Positions 1 through 5,498 are shown, counted from the stretch's first letter. The stretch: 6,480 nucleotides of DNA from Aquificaceae bacterium (GCA_015492115.1 WGFS01000018.1:1-6480); one strand, 5' to 3'. Numbers and translations: made by a program. The notes: a model not told the origin generated them from the sequence alone.

Positions 1-92
1 CCTTCGGTGTAGAAGAGTCGTCCATCGGTCAGAACACCGTCAACGTCCATAAGGAGTAGCTTGAGCCTCTCCACCCTCCTCCTCAGGCTCAA
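1..92 (-). CDS. kdsC: KdsC, 3-deoxy-D-manno-octulosonate 8-phosphate phosphatase (5' end only)
   Basis: This is the N-terminal part of a HAD-superfamily phosphatase; it runs off the left edge of the window after about 30 codons. The visible residues carry the HAD motif I signature DVDGVLTDG, with nucleophile and acid/base aspartates at about residues 16 and 18, followed by RLFYTEG. That layout is typical of KdsC, which removes phosphate from Kdo 8-phosphate in the cytoplasm to supply Kdo for lipid A and the LPS core. I place the start at TTG (90-92). GAGAGGTG lies 5 bp upstream, and the resulting 11-residue lead before the hydrophobic strand suits the family. An in-frame GTG six codons further in is possible but would sit directly against its own AGGAGG. 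The gene begins 1 bp after the thioredoxin-like gene's stop, so the two are probably cotranscribed. The family call is strong; only about 30 residues are visible. Confidence 0.85.
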   Translation of the reverse strand, partial: MSLRRRVERLKLLLMDVDGVLTDGRLFYTE

Positions 93-93
93 G

Positions 94-501
94 TCAGCAC
101 CTCTCTAATCTCCTGCAGGCGCTCATCAGGAGCTCAAGGAACTCGTCGGTCTCCTGGAGCCCGAATATCTGCATCACGATCCTGTCGCTCCTCGGGTCGT
201 AAACGAAGAAGGTGGGTGTTCCAACAGCCCTGAACCTCTTGTCCAGAGTCTCTGGAATGTCCTCAACGTTAACGGGAACCACTACGAAGGCGTTCTCCAT
301 CAGCGTGCTGACCTCCGGGTCTATGAAGACGACGTCCTCCATATACTTACAGTAATTGCACCCATCCTCATAGAAGTAAACCAGGACGAGCTTTCCCTCC
401 CTCTTTGCGGTCTCAACCCCTCTCTGGAAATCCGGATACCAGCGGTCAGCCCATAGAAAGCCTACCAGGAAGAGGAGTATGAAGAGCTTTAGAACCCTCA
501 T
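94..501 (-). CDS. Exported thioredoxin-like protein (SoxW / thioredoxin_7 type)
   Basis: The 135-residue protein has an N-terminal signal sequence: Lys5, then a hydrophobic core at residues 6-17, with likely cleavage after Ala18. A thioredoxin fold follows. The active site is C48-N-Y-C51, reading DGCNYCKYMED, and the cis-proline is Pro96 in GTPTFF. This sequence style is that of periplasmic thioredoxin-related proteins (SoxW-like, or the DsbD C-terminal domain), which reduce or isomerise disulfides, handle cytochrome c or other exported cysteine proteins, or keep an oxidoreductase reduced. The substrate cannot be told from the sequence. Two extra cysteines, Cys129 and Cys135, lie at the C-terminus, and Cys135 is the last residue. 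The ATG is supported because the signal peptide begins there. No Shine-Dalgarno precedes it; a TATATT hexamer lies 7 bp upstream instead. The gene is followed after 1 bp by kdsC and is divergent from the deacetylase gene. Confidence 0.85.
   Translation of the reverse strand: MRVLKLFILLFLVGFLWADRWYPDFQRGVETAKREGKLVLVYFYEDGCNYCKYMEDVVFIDPEVSTLMENAFVVVPVNVEDIPETLDKRFRAVGTPTFFVYDPRSDRIVMQIFGLQETDEFLELLMSACRRLERC
98..105 (-). promoter_or_regulatory. Shine-Dalgarno that decides the TTG start of kdsC
   Basis: On the minus strand this reads GAGAGGTG, followed by 5 bp and then TTG at 92-90. It lies inside the last codons of the thioredoxin-like gene. It is the main reason for preferring TTG over the downstream GTG, and it suggests translational coupling of the two genes. 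Confidence 0.6.
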
Positions 502-505
502 GGTC

Positions 506-511
506 TAAAAT
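506..511 (+). promoter_or_regulatory. Putative -10 element of the deacetylase gene (leaderless)
   Basis: TAAAAT, one mismatch from TATAAT, lies exactly 7 bp before the ATG at 519. There is no Shine-Dalgarno in front of the gene, so a leaderless transcript is the simplest reading. It mirrors the minus-strand element around position 510. No clear -35 box is visible. Confidence 0.4.
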
Positions 512-514
512 ATA
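509..514 (-). promoter_or_regulatory. Putative -10 element of the thioredoxin-like gene (leaderless)
   Basis: The minus strand reads TATATT, one mismatch from TATAAT, and 7 bp separate it from the ATG at 501. Transcription would begin at or next to the start codon. It overlaps the opposing -10 candidate by 3 bp. No convincing -35 box is visible. This is an inference from position and sequence only. Confidence 0.4.
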
Positions 515-518
515 ACCC

Positions 519-1451
519 ATGAGGACAGGTTTTGTTTACGACGATATATACCTGAAGCACGACTACCCCGACCACCCGGAGAGGAAGGAGCGCCTGATAT
601 CCATAATGAACCACATGGAGAAGTCAGGGCTGATGAAGGAGGTAATTTCAATAGAACCGAGGAGAGCGACCGCTGAGGAGGTAGCACTGAACCACGACCC
701 AAACTATGTCCAGGAGGTGCATGACTTCTGTAAGGCGGGAGGAGGTTTCCTTGACCCTGACACCTACGCCAACGAGCACAGCTACGATGTTGCGCTTACA
801 GCGGTTGGAGGTGTTCTGGAGGGGATAGACAGGATACAGAGGGGAGAGGTGGAGACCGTCTTCTGCGCTGTGAGACCCCCCGGGCATCACGCGGAGTTCG
901 CTAAAGCCATGGGTTTCTGCCTCTTCAACAACGTAGCCATAGGTGCCCACTATCTGAGGAAGAGGAAGGGTATTGAAAGGGTCTTCATCGTTGACTTTGA
1001 TGCCCATCACGGGAACGGGACGCAGAGGAGCTTCTATCAGGACGACACAGTCTTCTACTTCTCAAGCCACGAGTACCCCTTCTATCCGGGGACAGGGAGC
1101 GCTCAGGAGAAGGGTGCAGGTAAGGGAGAAGGCTACACACTAAACGTTCCCATGTCCGCAGGCGCAGGAGACGAGGACTACAGACCCGTCTATGAGAACC
1201 TCCTACCCAGGGTGATAAGGGAGTTTTCCCCCAACTTCGTTCTTGTCTCCGCAGGTTACGACCTTCATGCGGACGATCCCCTCACCTACCTCAACCTCTC
1301 TACAGAGGGGGTGAGGGATATAGTCAGGAGTATTCTCAGGGTGTGCAGGGAGCTCGGGGTACCCTCCCTATTCGCCCTTGAGGGGGGATACAACCTTAGG
1401 GCACTGGGAGAGAGCGTTGTGGCGACCGTTGAGGAGATGCTTTCCGCCTGA
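519..1451 (+). CDS. Histone deacetylase family protein (class II / acetylpolyamine amidohydrolase-like)
   Basis: The 310-residue protein is a complete zinc-dependent deacetylase of the arginase/deacetylase fold. The N-terminus has the family hallmark HPERKERL. The active site is intact: R119-P-P-G-H-H124 holds the paired catalytic histidines (His123, His124), D159-F-D-A-H-H-G-N-G gives zinc ligands Asp161 and His163, D252-D-P-L gives the third ligand (Asp253), and LEGGY places the transition-state tyrosine at Tyr291. Bacterial members remove acetyl groups from small amines (acetylpolyamines, in acetoin-utilisation AcuC-type roles) or from protein lysines; the substrate here is unknown. The protein is cytoplasmic, with no signal peptide. 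Its class II-like motifs (RPPGHHAE, DFDAHHGNG) differ from what I remember of the class I-like Aquifex HDLP. It stands alone on its strand, divergent from the thioredoxin-like gene, with a 67-bp gap before the next gene. The family call is very secure and the substrate open. Confidence 0.93.
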   Translation: MRTGFVYDDIYLKHDYPDHPERKERLISIMNHMEKSGLMKEVISIEPRRATAEEVALNHDPNYVQEVHDFCKAGGGFLDPDTYANEHSYDVALTAVGGVLEGIDRIQRGEVETVFCAVRPPGHHAEFAKAMGFCLFNNVAIGAHYLRKRKGIERVFIVDFDAHHGNGTQRSFYQDDTVFYFSSHEYPFYPGTGSAQEKGAGKGEGYTLNVPMSAGAGDEDYRPVYENLLPRVIREFSPNFVLVSAGYDLHADDPLTYLNLSTEGVRDIVRSILRVCRELGVPSLFALEGGYNLRALGESVVATVEEMLSA

Positions 1452-1518
1452 GCTGTGAGTTCTGTCATCAAGCCAGCTCCCTAAATAGCTTAGATTATTA
1501 GTTCCTCAAGAGGTTGTT
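1452..1518 (+). promoter_or_regulatory. Intergenic region: possible weak promoter and Shine-Dalgarno for the glcF-like gene
   Basis: This is the only sizeable same-strand gap in the window. AGAGGT at 1509-1514 is a good Shine-Dalgarno, 4 bp before the ATG at 1519. TAGATT at 1491-1496 is a poor -10 candidate (4 of 6) with no good -35 box. A perfect 6-bp inverted repeat, GAGCTG (1450-1455) and CAGCTC (1474-1479), brackets an 18-base loop but is not followed by a T run, so it is not a convincing terminator. CTAA at 1481-1484 and TTAG at 1490-1493 form a small symmetric element that might be an operator. Only the Shine-Dalgarno is well supported. Confidence 0.35.
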
Positions 1519-2715
1519 ATGGCTGAAAGGAGCTTTAAGATAGAACTTCCCTTAGACCTTGCCCAGAAGTGTGTGAAGTGTGGTCTCTGCAAGTCCGTAT
1601 GCCCATCCTACCACGGTGAGGAGGGAAGCTATGCGAGGGGAAGGCTCGCCTTAGCAGAGATGGTAGTGAGAGGTGAGCTTCCCCTGAACGATGAGGTCGC
1701 CAGGCAGTGGAACGAGTGTGCCATGTGCAGGCGCTGTGAGTGGGTCTGCCCCAATGACGTTCACTACAAGGAGATACTCGTACAGGCGAGGGAGCTTCAG
1801 GAGAAAGAGCTGGGAAGAGACTTCGTCTCAAGGATGGGACTCAAGAGTCTGGAGTTCATGCAGTCAAACTTGGGCAGGAAGGTTATAAAGACAGCGGGTA
1901 AGCTGAGTTCCCTTCTGCCCTCTGAGGTCAAGACACCGCTCCCTACGGGAGCGGTCAAGTTCATGCCCAAGCCTTACGGAAAGCCCTTCGGTATAAGGGG
2001 CAAGACCTTCAGGGCGGAGGAGGAAAAGGGTAAACTGCTCTTCTTCACGGGCTGTATGATAGACGTGTTCTACGGGAAAACAGGAGAGAGCGTTATAAAA
2101 CTCATGAACCGCCTGGGTTACACGGTGGTCGTTCCCGAGGATATAAAGTGCTGTGGTGCACCCCACCTTTACCACGGCAACACCTCCGCCTTTGAGAAGC
2201 TCAGGGAGCACAACCTGAAGGAGATAGAAAAGCACGAGTTTGACGCCATCGTGGTAGCCTGTCCCACCTGCGGTGGGGCACTGATGGAGGATTACGGGAA
2301 AGACTGGAAGGTCTATGACTTTGCGGAGATAATCTTCAGGGAGGGAGAGAACACCAGGTTTAAAACCGCCAACGAAAGGCTCACCTTTCACGTCCCGTGC
2401 CACTCCTACACAGCGATGAGGGTTGACCCAAACGTCTTCTACGGAGTGATGGAGAGGGTAGAGAACGCTCAGGTTGTGAGGGCTGAGAAAGCCCAGTCCT
2501 GCTGTGGGTTTGCAGGTCTATGGAGCATAAAGAACCCCAAACTGTCCGAGAAGGTTCAGAGGGAGAAGATGGAGGACTTCAGGGTGACTGAGGCGGACTA
2601 CATACTCACAACCTGTCCCGGATGCGTCCTTCAGCTGAGGGATGGGGTGAAGAAGTTCGGCAACGAGCAGGAGGTAAAACACCTTGCGGACTACCTCGCG
2701 GAGAGGTTAGACTGA
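1519..2715 (+). CDS. GlcF/LutA-type iron-sulfur oxidoreductase subunit (two 4Fe-4S plus two CCG domains)
   Basis: The 398-residue cytoplasmic protein matches glycolate oxidase subunit GlcF in length and order of motifs. Two ferredoxin-type clusters come first: C18-x2-C21-x2-C24-x3-C28 and C67-x2-C70-x2-C73-x3-C77, each followed by Pro. Two complete cysteine-rich CCG domains follow: C179, C211-C212-G, C248-P-T-C251, and C294, C328-C329-G, C366-P-G-C369. CCG domains also occur in HdrB, LutA, GlpC and the archaeal-type fumarate reductase TfrB, and bind Fe-S clusters that pass electrons between a flavoprotein and quinones or other carriers. The usual partner, a GlcD-type FAD subunit, is not next to it, so the substrate (glycolate, lactate, glycerol 3-phosphate, fumarate) cannot be assigned. 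It lacks the N-terminal 2Fe-2S domain of TfrB, which argues against a plain fumarate reductase B subunit. A 146-residue unknown follows after 4 bp and is probably cotranscribed. Confidence 0.88.
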   Translation: MAERSFKIELPLDLAQKCVKCGLCKSVCPSYHGEEGSYARGRLALAEMVVRGELPLNDEVARQWNECAMCRRCEWVCPNDVHYKEILVQARELQEKELGRDFVSRMGLKSLEFMQSNLGRKVIKTAGKLSSLLPSEVKTPLPTGAVKFMPKPYGKPFGIRGKTFRAEEEKGKLLFFTGCMIDVFYGKTGESVIKLMNRLGYTVVVPEDIKCCGAPHLYHGNTSAFEKLREHNLKEIEKHEFDAIVVACPTCGGALMEDYGKDWKVYDFAEIIFREGENTRFKTANERLTFHVPCHSYTAMRVDPNVFYGVMERVENAQVVRAEKAQSCCGFAGLWSIKNPKLSEKVQREKMEDFRVTEADYILTTCPGCVLQLRDGVKKFGNEQEVKHLADYLAERLD

Positions 2716-2719
2716 CAGA

Positions 2720-3160
2720 ATGCCCAGGGTCAACAGGTTCCCCAAGATGGCAGCCCTGCAGAAGTTCAGGGCGATGAAGCTGGGCTATCCCGAGGACACA
2801 GCAGAGTCCATAGGTATAGCTGAAGCCCTGAAGTATGCCATTTTCAAACGTATAGCCCACTCGGGCAAGAGATACAGGGAGCTGGAGGAGAAGAAAAAGA
2901 AGCCTGAGATCTCCCTTGACTGGGAAACCTTCAGAACCTTTGGGTTAGCCTCCCACAGGGGAAAACCCTTCGTTGGAGGGAAGATACTTACGCCCGAAGA
3001 CTACAGGAAGGCTGTACTTTACAGATGGGGTGAAACGGGCAGGAGGATAGAGAGCTGGGCTAAGAGCATAATAGACCTGGTTCCTGAAGAGTACCTCAGG
3101 GACGAGAGAAAGTTCTTCAAGGAGGTATGGGTTCCCCACAGGGACGAACCTATAGAGTGA
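2720..3160 (+). CDS. Hypothetical basic 146-residue protein, downstream of the Fe-S oxidoreductase gene
   Basis: I do not recognise this family. The gene starts 4 bp after the stop of the glcF-like gene and is very likely in its operon. GAGAGGT at 2701-2707 is a possible Shine-Dalgarno, but 12 bp away, so translation may be coupled instead. The product is soluble and rich in Lys, Arg and Glu. It has no Cys, no signal peptide and no membrane segment, so it binds no cysteine-ligated cluster. Helical stretches are likely at about residues 28-60 (ending in a KKKK run) and 92-120, with a Gly-rich link (GKPFVGGK) at 81-88 and several Trp/Tyr residues at 68-137 (W68, W103, W113, W137). The coding style matches its neighbours, so it is a real gene rather than a chance frame. 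It could be an accessory or stabilising subunit of the oxidoreductase, but that rests only on position. Confidence 0.75.
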   Translation: MPRVNRFPKMAALQKFRAMKLGYPEDTAESIGIAEALKYAIFKRIAHSGKRYRELEEKKKKPEISLDWETFRTFGLASHRGKPFVGGKILTPEDYRKAVLYRWGETGRRIESWAKSIIDLVPEEYLRDERKFFKEVWVPHRDEPIE

Positions 3161-3163
3161 AAA

Positions 3164-3721
3164 CTATATATCTATCTTCGCGTACTTCTTCCTTCCCTCT
3201 TCAAAGAGGTCTCCTCCGTATATATCGTTTGCGACTATAACGGGGAAGTCTTCCACGTAGAGTCTCCTTATAGCCTCTGTTCCCAGGTCTTCGTAGGCAA
3301 TGAGCTCTGAGGACTTTATGTGTTTCTGAAGGAGCGTAGCCACTCCCCCAACCGCAGCGAAGTAAACAGCCTTGTACTTCTTCAGGAGCTCCTTGACCTG
3401 AGGGGAGCGATAGCCTTTGCCGATCATACCCTTCAGACCAAGCTTGAGGAGGGGTTCCACGTACCTGTCCATCCTTATGGCTGTAGTCGGTCCGGCTGAG
3501 CCTATAACCTGACCCTCCTTAGGAGGTGTTGGTCCCACGTAGTATATGACCTGTCCCTTGAGGTCTATTGGGGGTTCTTCACCTCTCTCTATAGCCTCAA
3601 CCATCCTCTTGTGAGCTGCATCTCTCGCGGTGTATATGTAGCCTGTCAGGAGAACCTTGTCCCCAGCCCTGAGCTGTTCTACGTCCTCGTCAGTGAGCGG
3701 AGTTGTAAGCCTTTTCTCCAT
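3164..3721 (-). CDS. Class I fumarate hydratase, beta subunit (two-subunit type)
   Basis: The 185-residue protein is the C-terminal half of iron-sulfur (class I) fumarase or tartrate dehydratase, encoded as a separate beta subunit. Family signatures are TTPLTDEDVEQLRAGD at the N-terminus, T31-A-R-D-A-A-H-K-R39, the substrate loop G77-P-T-T-A-I-R-M-D85, and G101-K-G103. From family knowledge, the Arg, Thr, Arg and Lys of these motifs (here Arg33, Thr79, Arg83, Lys102) contact the dicarboxylate, while the 4Fe-4S cluster sits on the alpha subunit. It interconverts malate and fumarate in the TCA cycle or its reductive form. The alpha-subunit gene is not in the window. The reading frame stays open to 3811, but the family begins at this ATG and the longer form would run into the ubiA-like gene. 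There is no Shine-Dalgarno; an extended -10 lies 7 bp upstream. L(+)-tartrate dehydratase beta is a less likely alternative. It converges with the 146-residue unknown, with 3 bp between the stops. Confidence 0.88.
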   Translation of the reverse strand: MEKRLTTPLTDEDVEQLRAGDKVLLTGYIYTARDAAHKRMVEAIERGEEPPIDLKGQVIYYVGPTPPKEGQVIGSAGPTTAIRMDRYVEPLLKLGLKGMIGKGYRSPQVKELLKKYKAVYFAAVGGVATLLQKHIKSSELIAYEDLGTEAIRRLYVEDFPVIVANDIYGGDLFEEGRKKYAKIDI

Positions 3722-3728
3722 GCCAATT

Positions 3729-3737
3729 AGTATAACA
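3729..3737 (-). promoter_or_regulatory. Putative extended -10 promoter of the fumarase beta gene (leaderless)
   Basis: The minus strand reads TGT-TATACT, an extended -10 (TGn) with a hexamer one mismatch from TATAAT. The hexamer ends 7 bp before the ATG at 3721, so the transcript should start at the start codon. No Shine-Dalgarno is present. A weak -35-like TTGTAT lies upstream with a short 15-bp spacer. Confidence 0.5.
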
Positions 3738-3747
3738 GGAGAGGGGC

Positions 3748-3756
3748 TGATACAAT
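3748..3756 (+). promoter_or_regulatory. Putative extended -10 promoter of the ubiA-like gene
   Basis: TGA-TACAAT is an extended -10, and its hexamer ends 10 bp before the ATG at 3767. The predicted transcript leader is only a few bases, too short for a Shine-Dalgarno, and none is seen. It sits back to back with the fumarase beta promoter inside the 45-bp divergent gap. Confidence 0.5.
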
Positions 3757-3766
3757 ATATCTCTCC

Positions 3767-4618
3767 ATGGAGAAGCTCAGGCACTACGCGGAGCTCGTTA
3801 AGTTTGAGCACACCGTGTTCGCCCTTCCCTTTGCTCTCGCAAGCGTCCTCATACTTGCGGAAAGGTTCCCCTCTCTCTGGAAACTCCTCTGGATAATCAT
3901 AGCCCTCGTGAGCGCGAGGACACTCGGGATGGCTTTCAACAGACTCATAGACGAGCCCTATGACAGGTTGAATCCCCGCTCCCAGAGCTGGCCCCTTGTC
4001 TCAGGCGCCCTGTCAAGAGAGGACGTAAGGAACCTGATACTCCTCTCCTCAGGCATATTCCTGCTCAGCACGCTCCTTATAAACTTCCTCGCCTTCCTGC
4101 TCGCCCCTCTGGTCATACTTCTGCTCTGGCTCTACCCCTACTCAAAGCGTTTCACCCACTTCCCGCACTTCGTACTGGGTCTCGTTTACTTCCTCATCCC
4201 CGTAGCGGTTGACGTCGCCCTGAACGCCCACGTATCGGGCAAGGCTCTGCTCCTCGGTCTCGGAATGGCCTCCTGGGTATCCGGCTTTGACATTCTCTAC
4301 GCACTTCAGGACTACGAGTTTGACAGGGAGCAGGGATTGAAGTCCATACCCGTGAAGTTTGGAATAGAGAGGTCACTGAGGTTTGCGAGGGCTCTCCACA
4401 GCGTTACCCTGCTGTCTCTACTCTCCCTTGGGTTCGCTGATAGCAGGCTCGGGTTTATTTACTACCTGGGACTCTTCATAATGGCTGGTTTTCTTTTCTA
4501 TGAGCACAGTCTCATAAAGCCCGACGACCTCTCAAAGATCAACAGAGCCTTTTTCACCGTGAACGGCTACGTTAGCATCGCCTTCTTCCTTACAGTATTG
4601 GCTGACTATATCCTATAG
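3767..4618 (+). CDS. UbiA-family aromatic prenyltransferase (quinone biosynthesis; UbiA/MqnP type)
   Basis: The 283-residue integral membrane protein has roughly eight or nine hydrophobic segments and both aspartate-rich motifs of the superfamily. The first is N58-R-L-I-D62-E-P-Y-D66 followed by RLNPRS (NxxxDxxxD). The second is D175-ILYALQ-D182-YEF-D186. These bind Mg-diphosphate of the polyprenyl donor. The form resembles the 4-hydroxybenzoate polyprenyltransferase-like group, which includes the MqnP type of the futalosine menaquinone route. The likely role is attaching the isoprenoid tail to the quinone head group in the inner membrane. An Aquificales host would make a naphthoquinone, so MqnP is plausible, but no mqn gene is nearby to confirm it. 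After NPRS the loop reads QSWPLVSG, where many relatives have an Arg in place of this Trp. It is divergent from the fumarase beta gene, and its stop overlaps the convergent 293-residue gene. Confidence 0.88.
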   Translation: MEKLRHYAELVKFEHTVFALPFALASVLILAERFPSLWKLLWIIIALVSARTLGMAFNRLIDEPYDRLNPRSQSWPLVSGALSREDVRNLILLSSGIFLLSTLLINFLAFLLAPLVILLLWLYPYSKRFTHFPHFVLGLVYFLIPVAVDVALNAHVSGKALLLGLGMASWVSGFDILYALQDYEFDREQGLKSIPVKFGIERSLRFARALHSVTLLSLLSLGFADSRLGFIYYLGLFIMAGFLFYEHSLIKPDDLSKINRAFFTVNGYVSIAFFLTVLADYIL

Positions 4619-5494
4619 CCCCATCATGCGCTCTATGTCCGATATGCGTTTTCTGTACTCCTCGTGGGATATCTCCCCTTTCATGAGCATGTCTGTCAGG
4701 AACTGTATCTCCCTCTCCATATCCTTCAGCTTCTTTACCTTGTCCTTTTCCTTTCCCGCGAGCACGTTGTAGAGGAAGTACTCCTCAACCTCGTAATGTC
4801 TGAGGTTCTTCTTCAGAGAGGCTATATCTTTATTGACTATGAAGTTTTTCAGCTTTTCCAGAAGGTCAAAGACCTCCTGTATGTCCCTCTTCCTCTCAGC
4901 CTTCAGGAAGACCTGCCCCGTATCAAGGATCTTCCCAACTATTACGTAAGTGTTCTCCTCCCCTCTGAAGAGCTCAAGACTGAGCTGTAGTCCCTCAACC
5001 TCAAAGAGGTCGTGGAGGACCTTCTCCTCGCTGTAGGGCTTCTTCTCAAGTTTTTCCCTCTCTATGTACTCCTTGAAGGATATTCCTCCAAATACCGCTA
5101 TTATCTCCTTGCAGTACTCGTTGGCGAGGTTGCCGATGTTTATTGCCATATAACCGAGCATGTCCTTGTTTATGAACTCAAACCTGACCCTCGTCCCCAG
5201 GATGATGTCCACAAAACCCTTCTCAAGCTCCACGGAGAAGGCACACATGTTCAGGGAGTTGTTCTCCATGAGGAGAAACCTCATGAGGTCTTTCTCAGGC
5301 TTTACCCTTAGTGCGACGGGTGAGTAGAGGTGAACGAAGAGTTCATCGTCCTCTTTATAGATCTCAACATTTATAACCGTTGAACCCCAGGGTATAAGGA
5401 ACTCCCTGTTCTCTCTGTATACTCTTATGGAGCCGAATATCTGCCCCAGATACCGTTCTATGAGAAGTACAACCCTTTCCAGACGTTCATCCAT
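4613..5494 (-). CDS. Hypothetical protein with a YbjN-like N-terminal region and SHOCT-like C-terminus
   Basis: No firm family can be named for this 293-residue soluble protein. Residues 1-137 alternate strands and helices in the manner of YbjN or type III secretion chaperone-like folds: an amphipathic helix, strands with IPWGSTVINVEIY and LFVHLYSPVALRV, a helix MRFLLMENNS with a MENN turn, strands, and a final helix NIGNLANEYCKEI. A second alpha/beta segment covers about 165-225 and may be a degenerate repeat of the same fold. Residues 245-262 are highly charged. Residues 262-293 read like a SHOCT module (MLMKGEISHEEYRKRI), a short C-terminal helical pair found on many unrelated proteins. 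There is no signal peptide or membrane segment. YbjN-like proteins often act as chaperones or regulators; that is only a suggestion. It follows fmt by 4 bp, lacks a strong Shine-Dalgarno, and may have its own promoter within the end of fmt. Confidence 0.75.
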   Translation of the reverse strand: MDERLERVVLLIERYLGQIFGSIRVYRENREFLIPWGSTVINVEIYKEDDELFVHLYSPVALRVKPEKDLMRFLLMENNSLNMCAFSVELEKGFVDIILGTRVRFEFINKDMLGYMAINIGNLANEYCKEIIAVFGGISFKEYIEREKLEKKPYSEEKVLHDLFEVEGLQLSLELFRGEENTYVIVGKILDTGQVFLKAERKRDIQEVFDLLEKLKNFIVNKDIASLKKNLRHYEVEEYFLYNVLAGKEKDKVKKLKDMEREIQFLTDMLMKGEISHEEYRKRISDIERMMGL

Positions 5495-5498
5495 GGCT

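Noticed and set aside
648..1010. Minus-strand open frame within the deacetylase gene
   Set aside because: It is antisense to a gene with a full set of catalytic motifs, and the translation has no recognisable domain.
1450..1480. GAGCTG/CAGCTC as an intrinsic terminator of the deacetylase gene
   Set aside because: The stem is short, the loop is 18 bases and no T tract follows. It is kept only as a low-interest repeat.
1864..2403. 179-codon minus-strand open frame within the glcF-like gene
   Set aside because: It is a shadow of a conserved Cys-motif gene. The sequence is low in family-like features and has no start signal.
3150..3168. Hairpin TATAG/CTATA around the convergent stops as a terminator
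   Set aside because: The stem is only 5 bp, all but one A-T, with an 8-base loop and no T run. It would not be stable, least of all in a thermophile.
3722..3811. A 30-residue N-terminal extension of the fumarase beta frame, up to an ATG at 3811
   Set aside because: The family begins at the internal Met (3721), the extension would overlap the start of the ubiA-like gene, and the promoter-like elements lie inside the supposed extension.
4664..5311. Two plus-strand open frames antisense to the 293-residue gene
   Set aside because: They are Leu/Val-rich translations typical of the antisense of a Glu/Lys-rich gene, with no Shine-Dalgarno or domain pattern. The minus-strand frame fits the operon and coding style.
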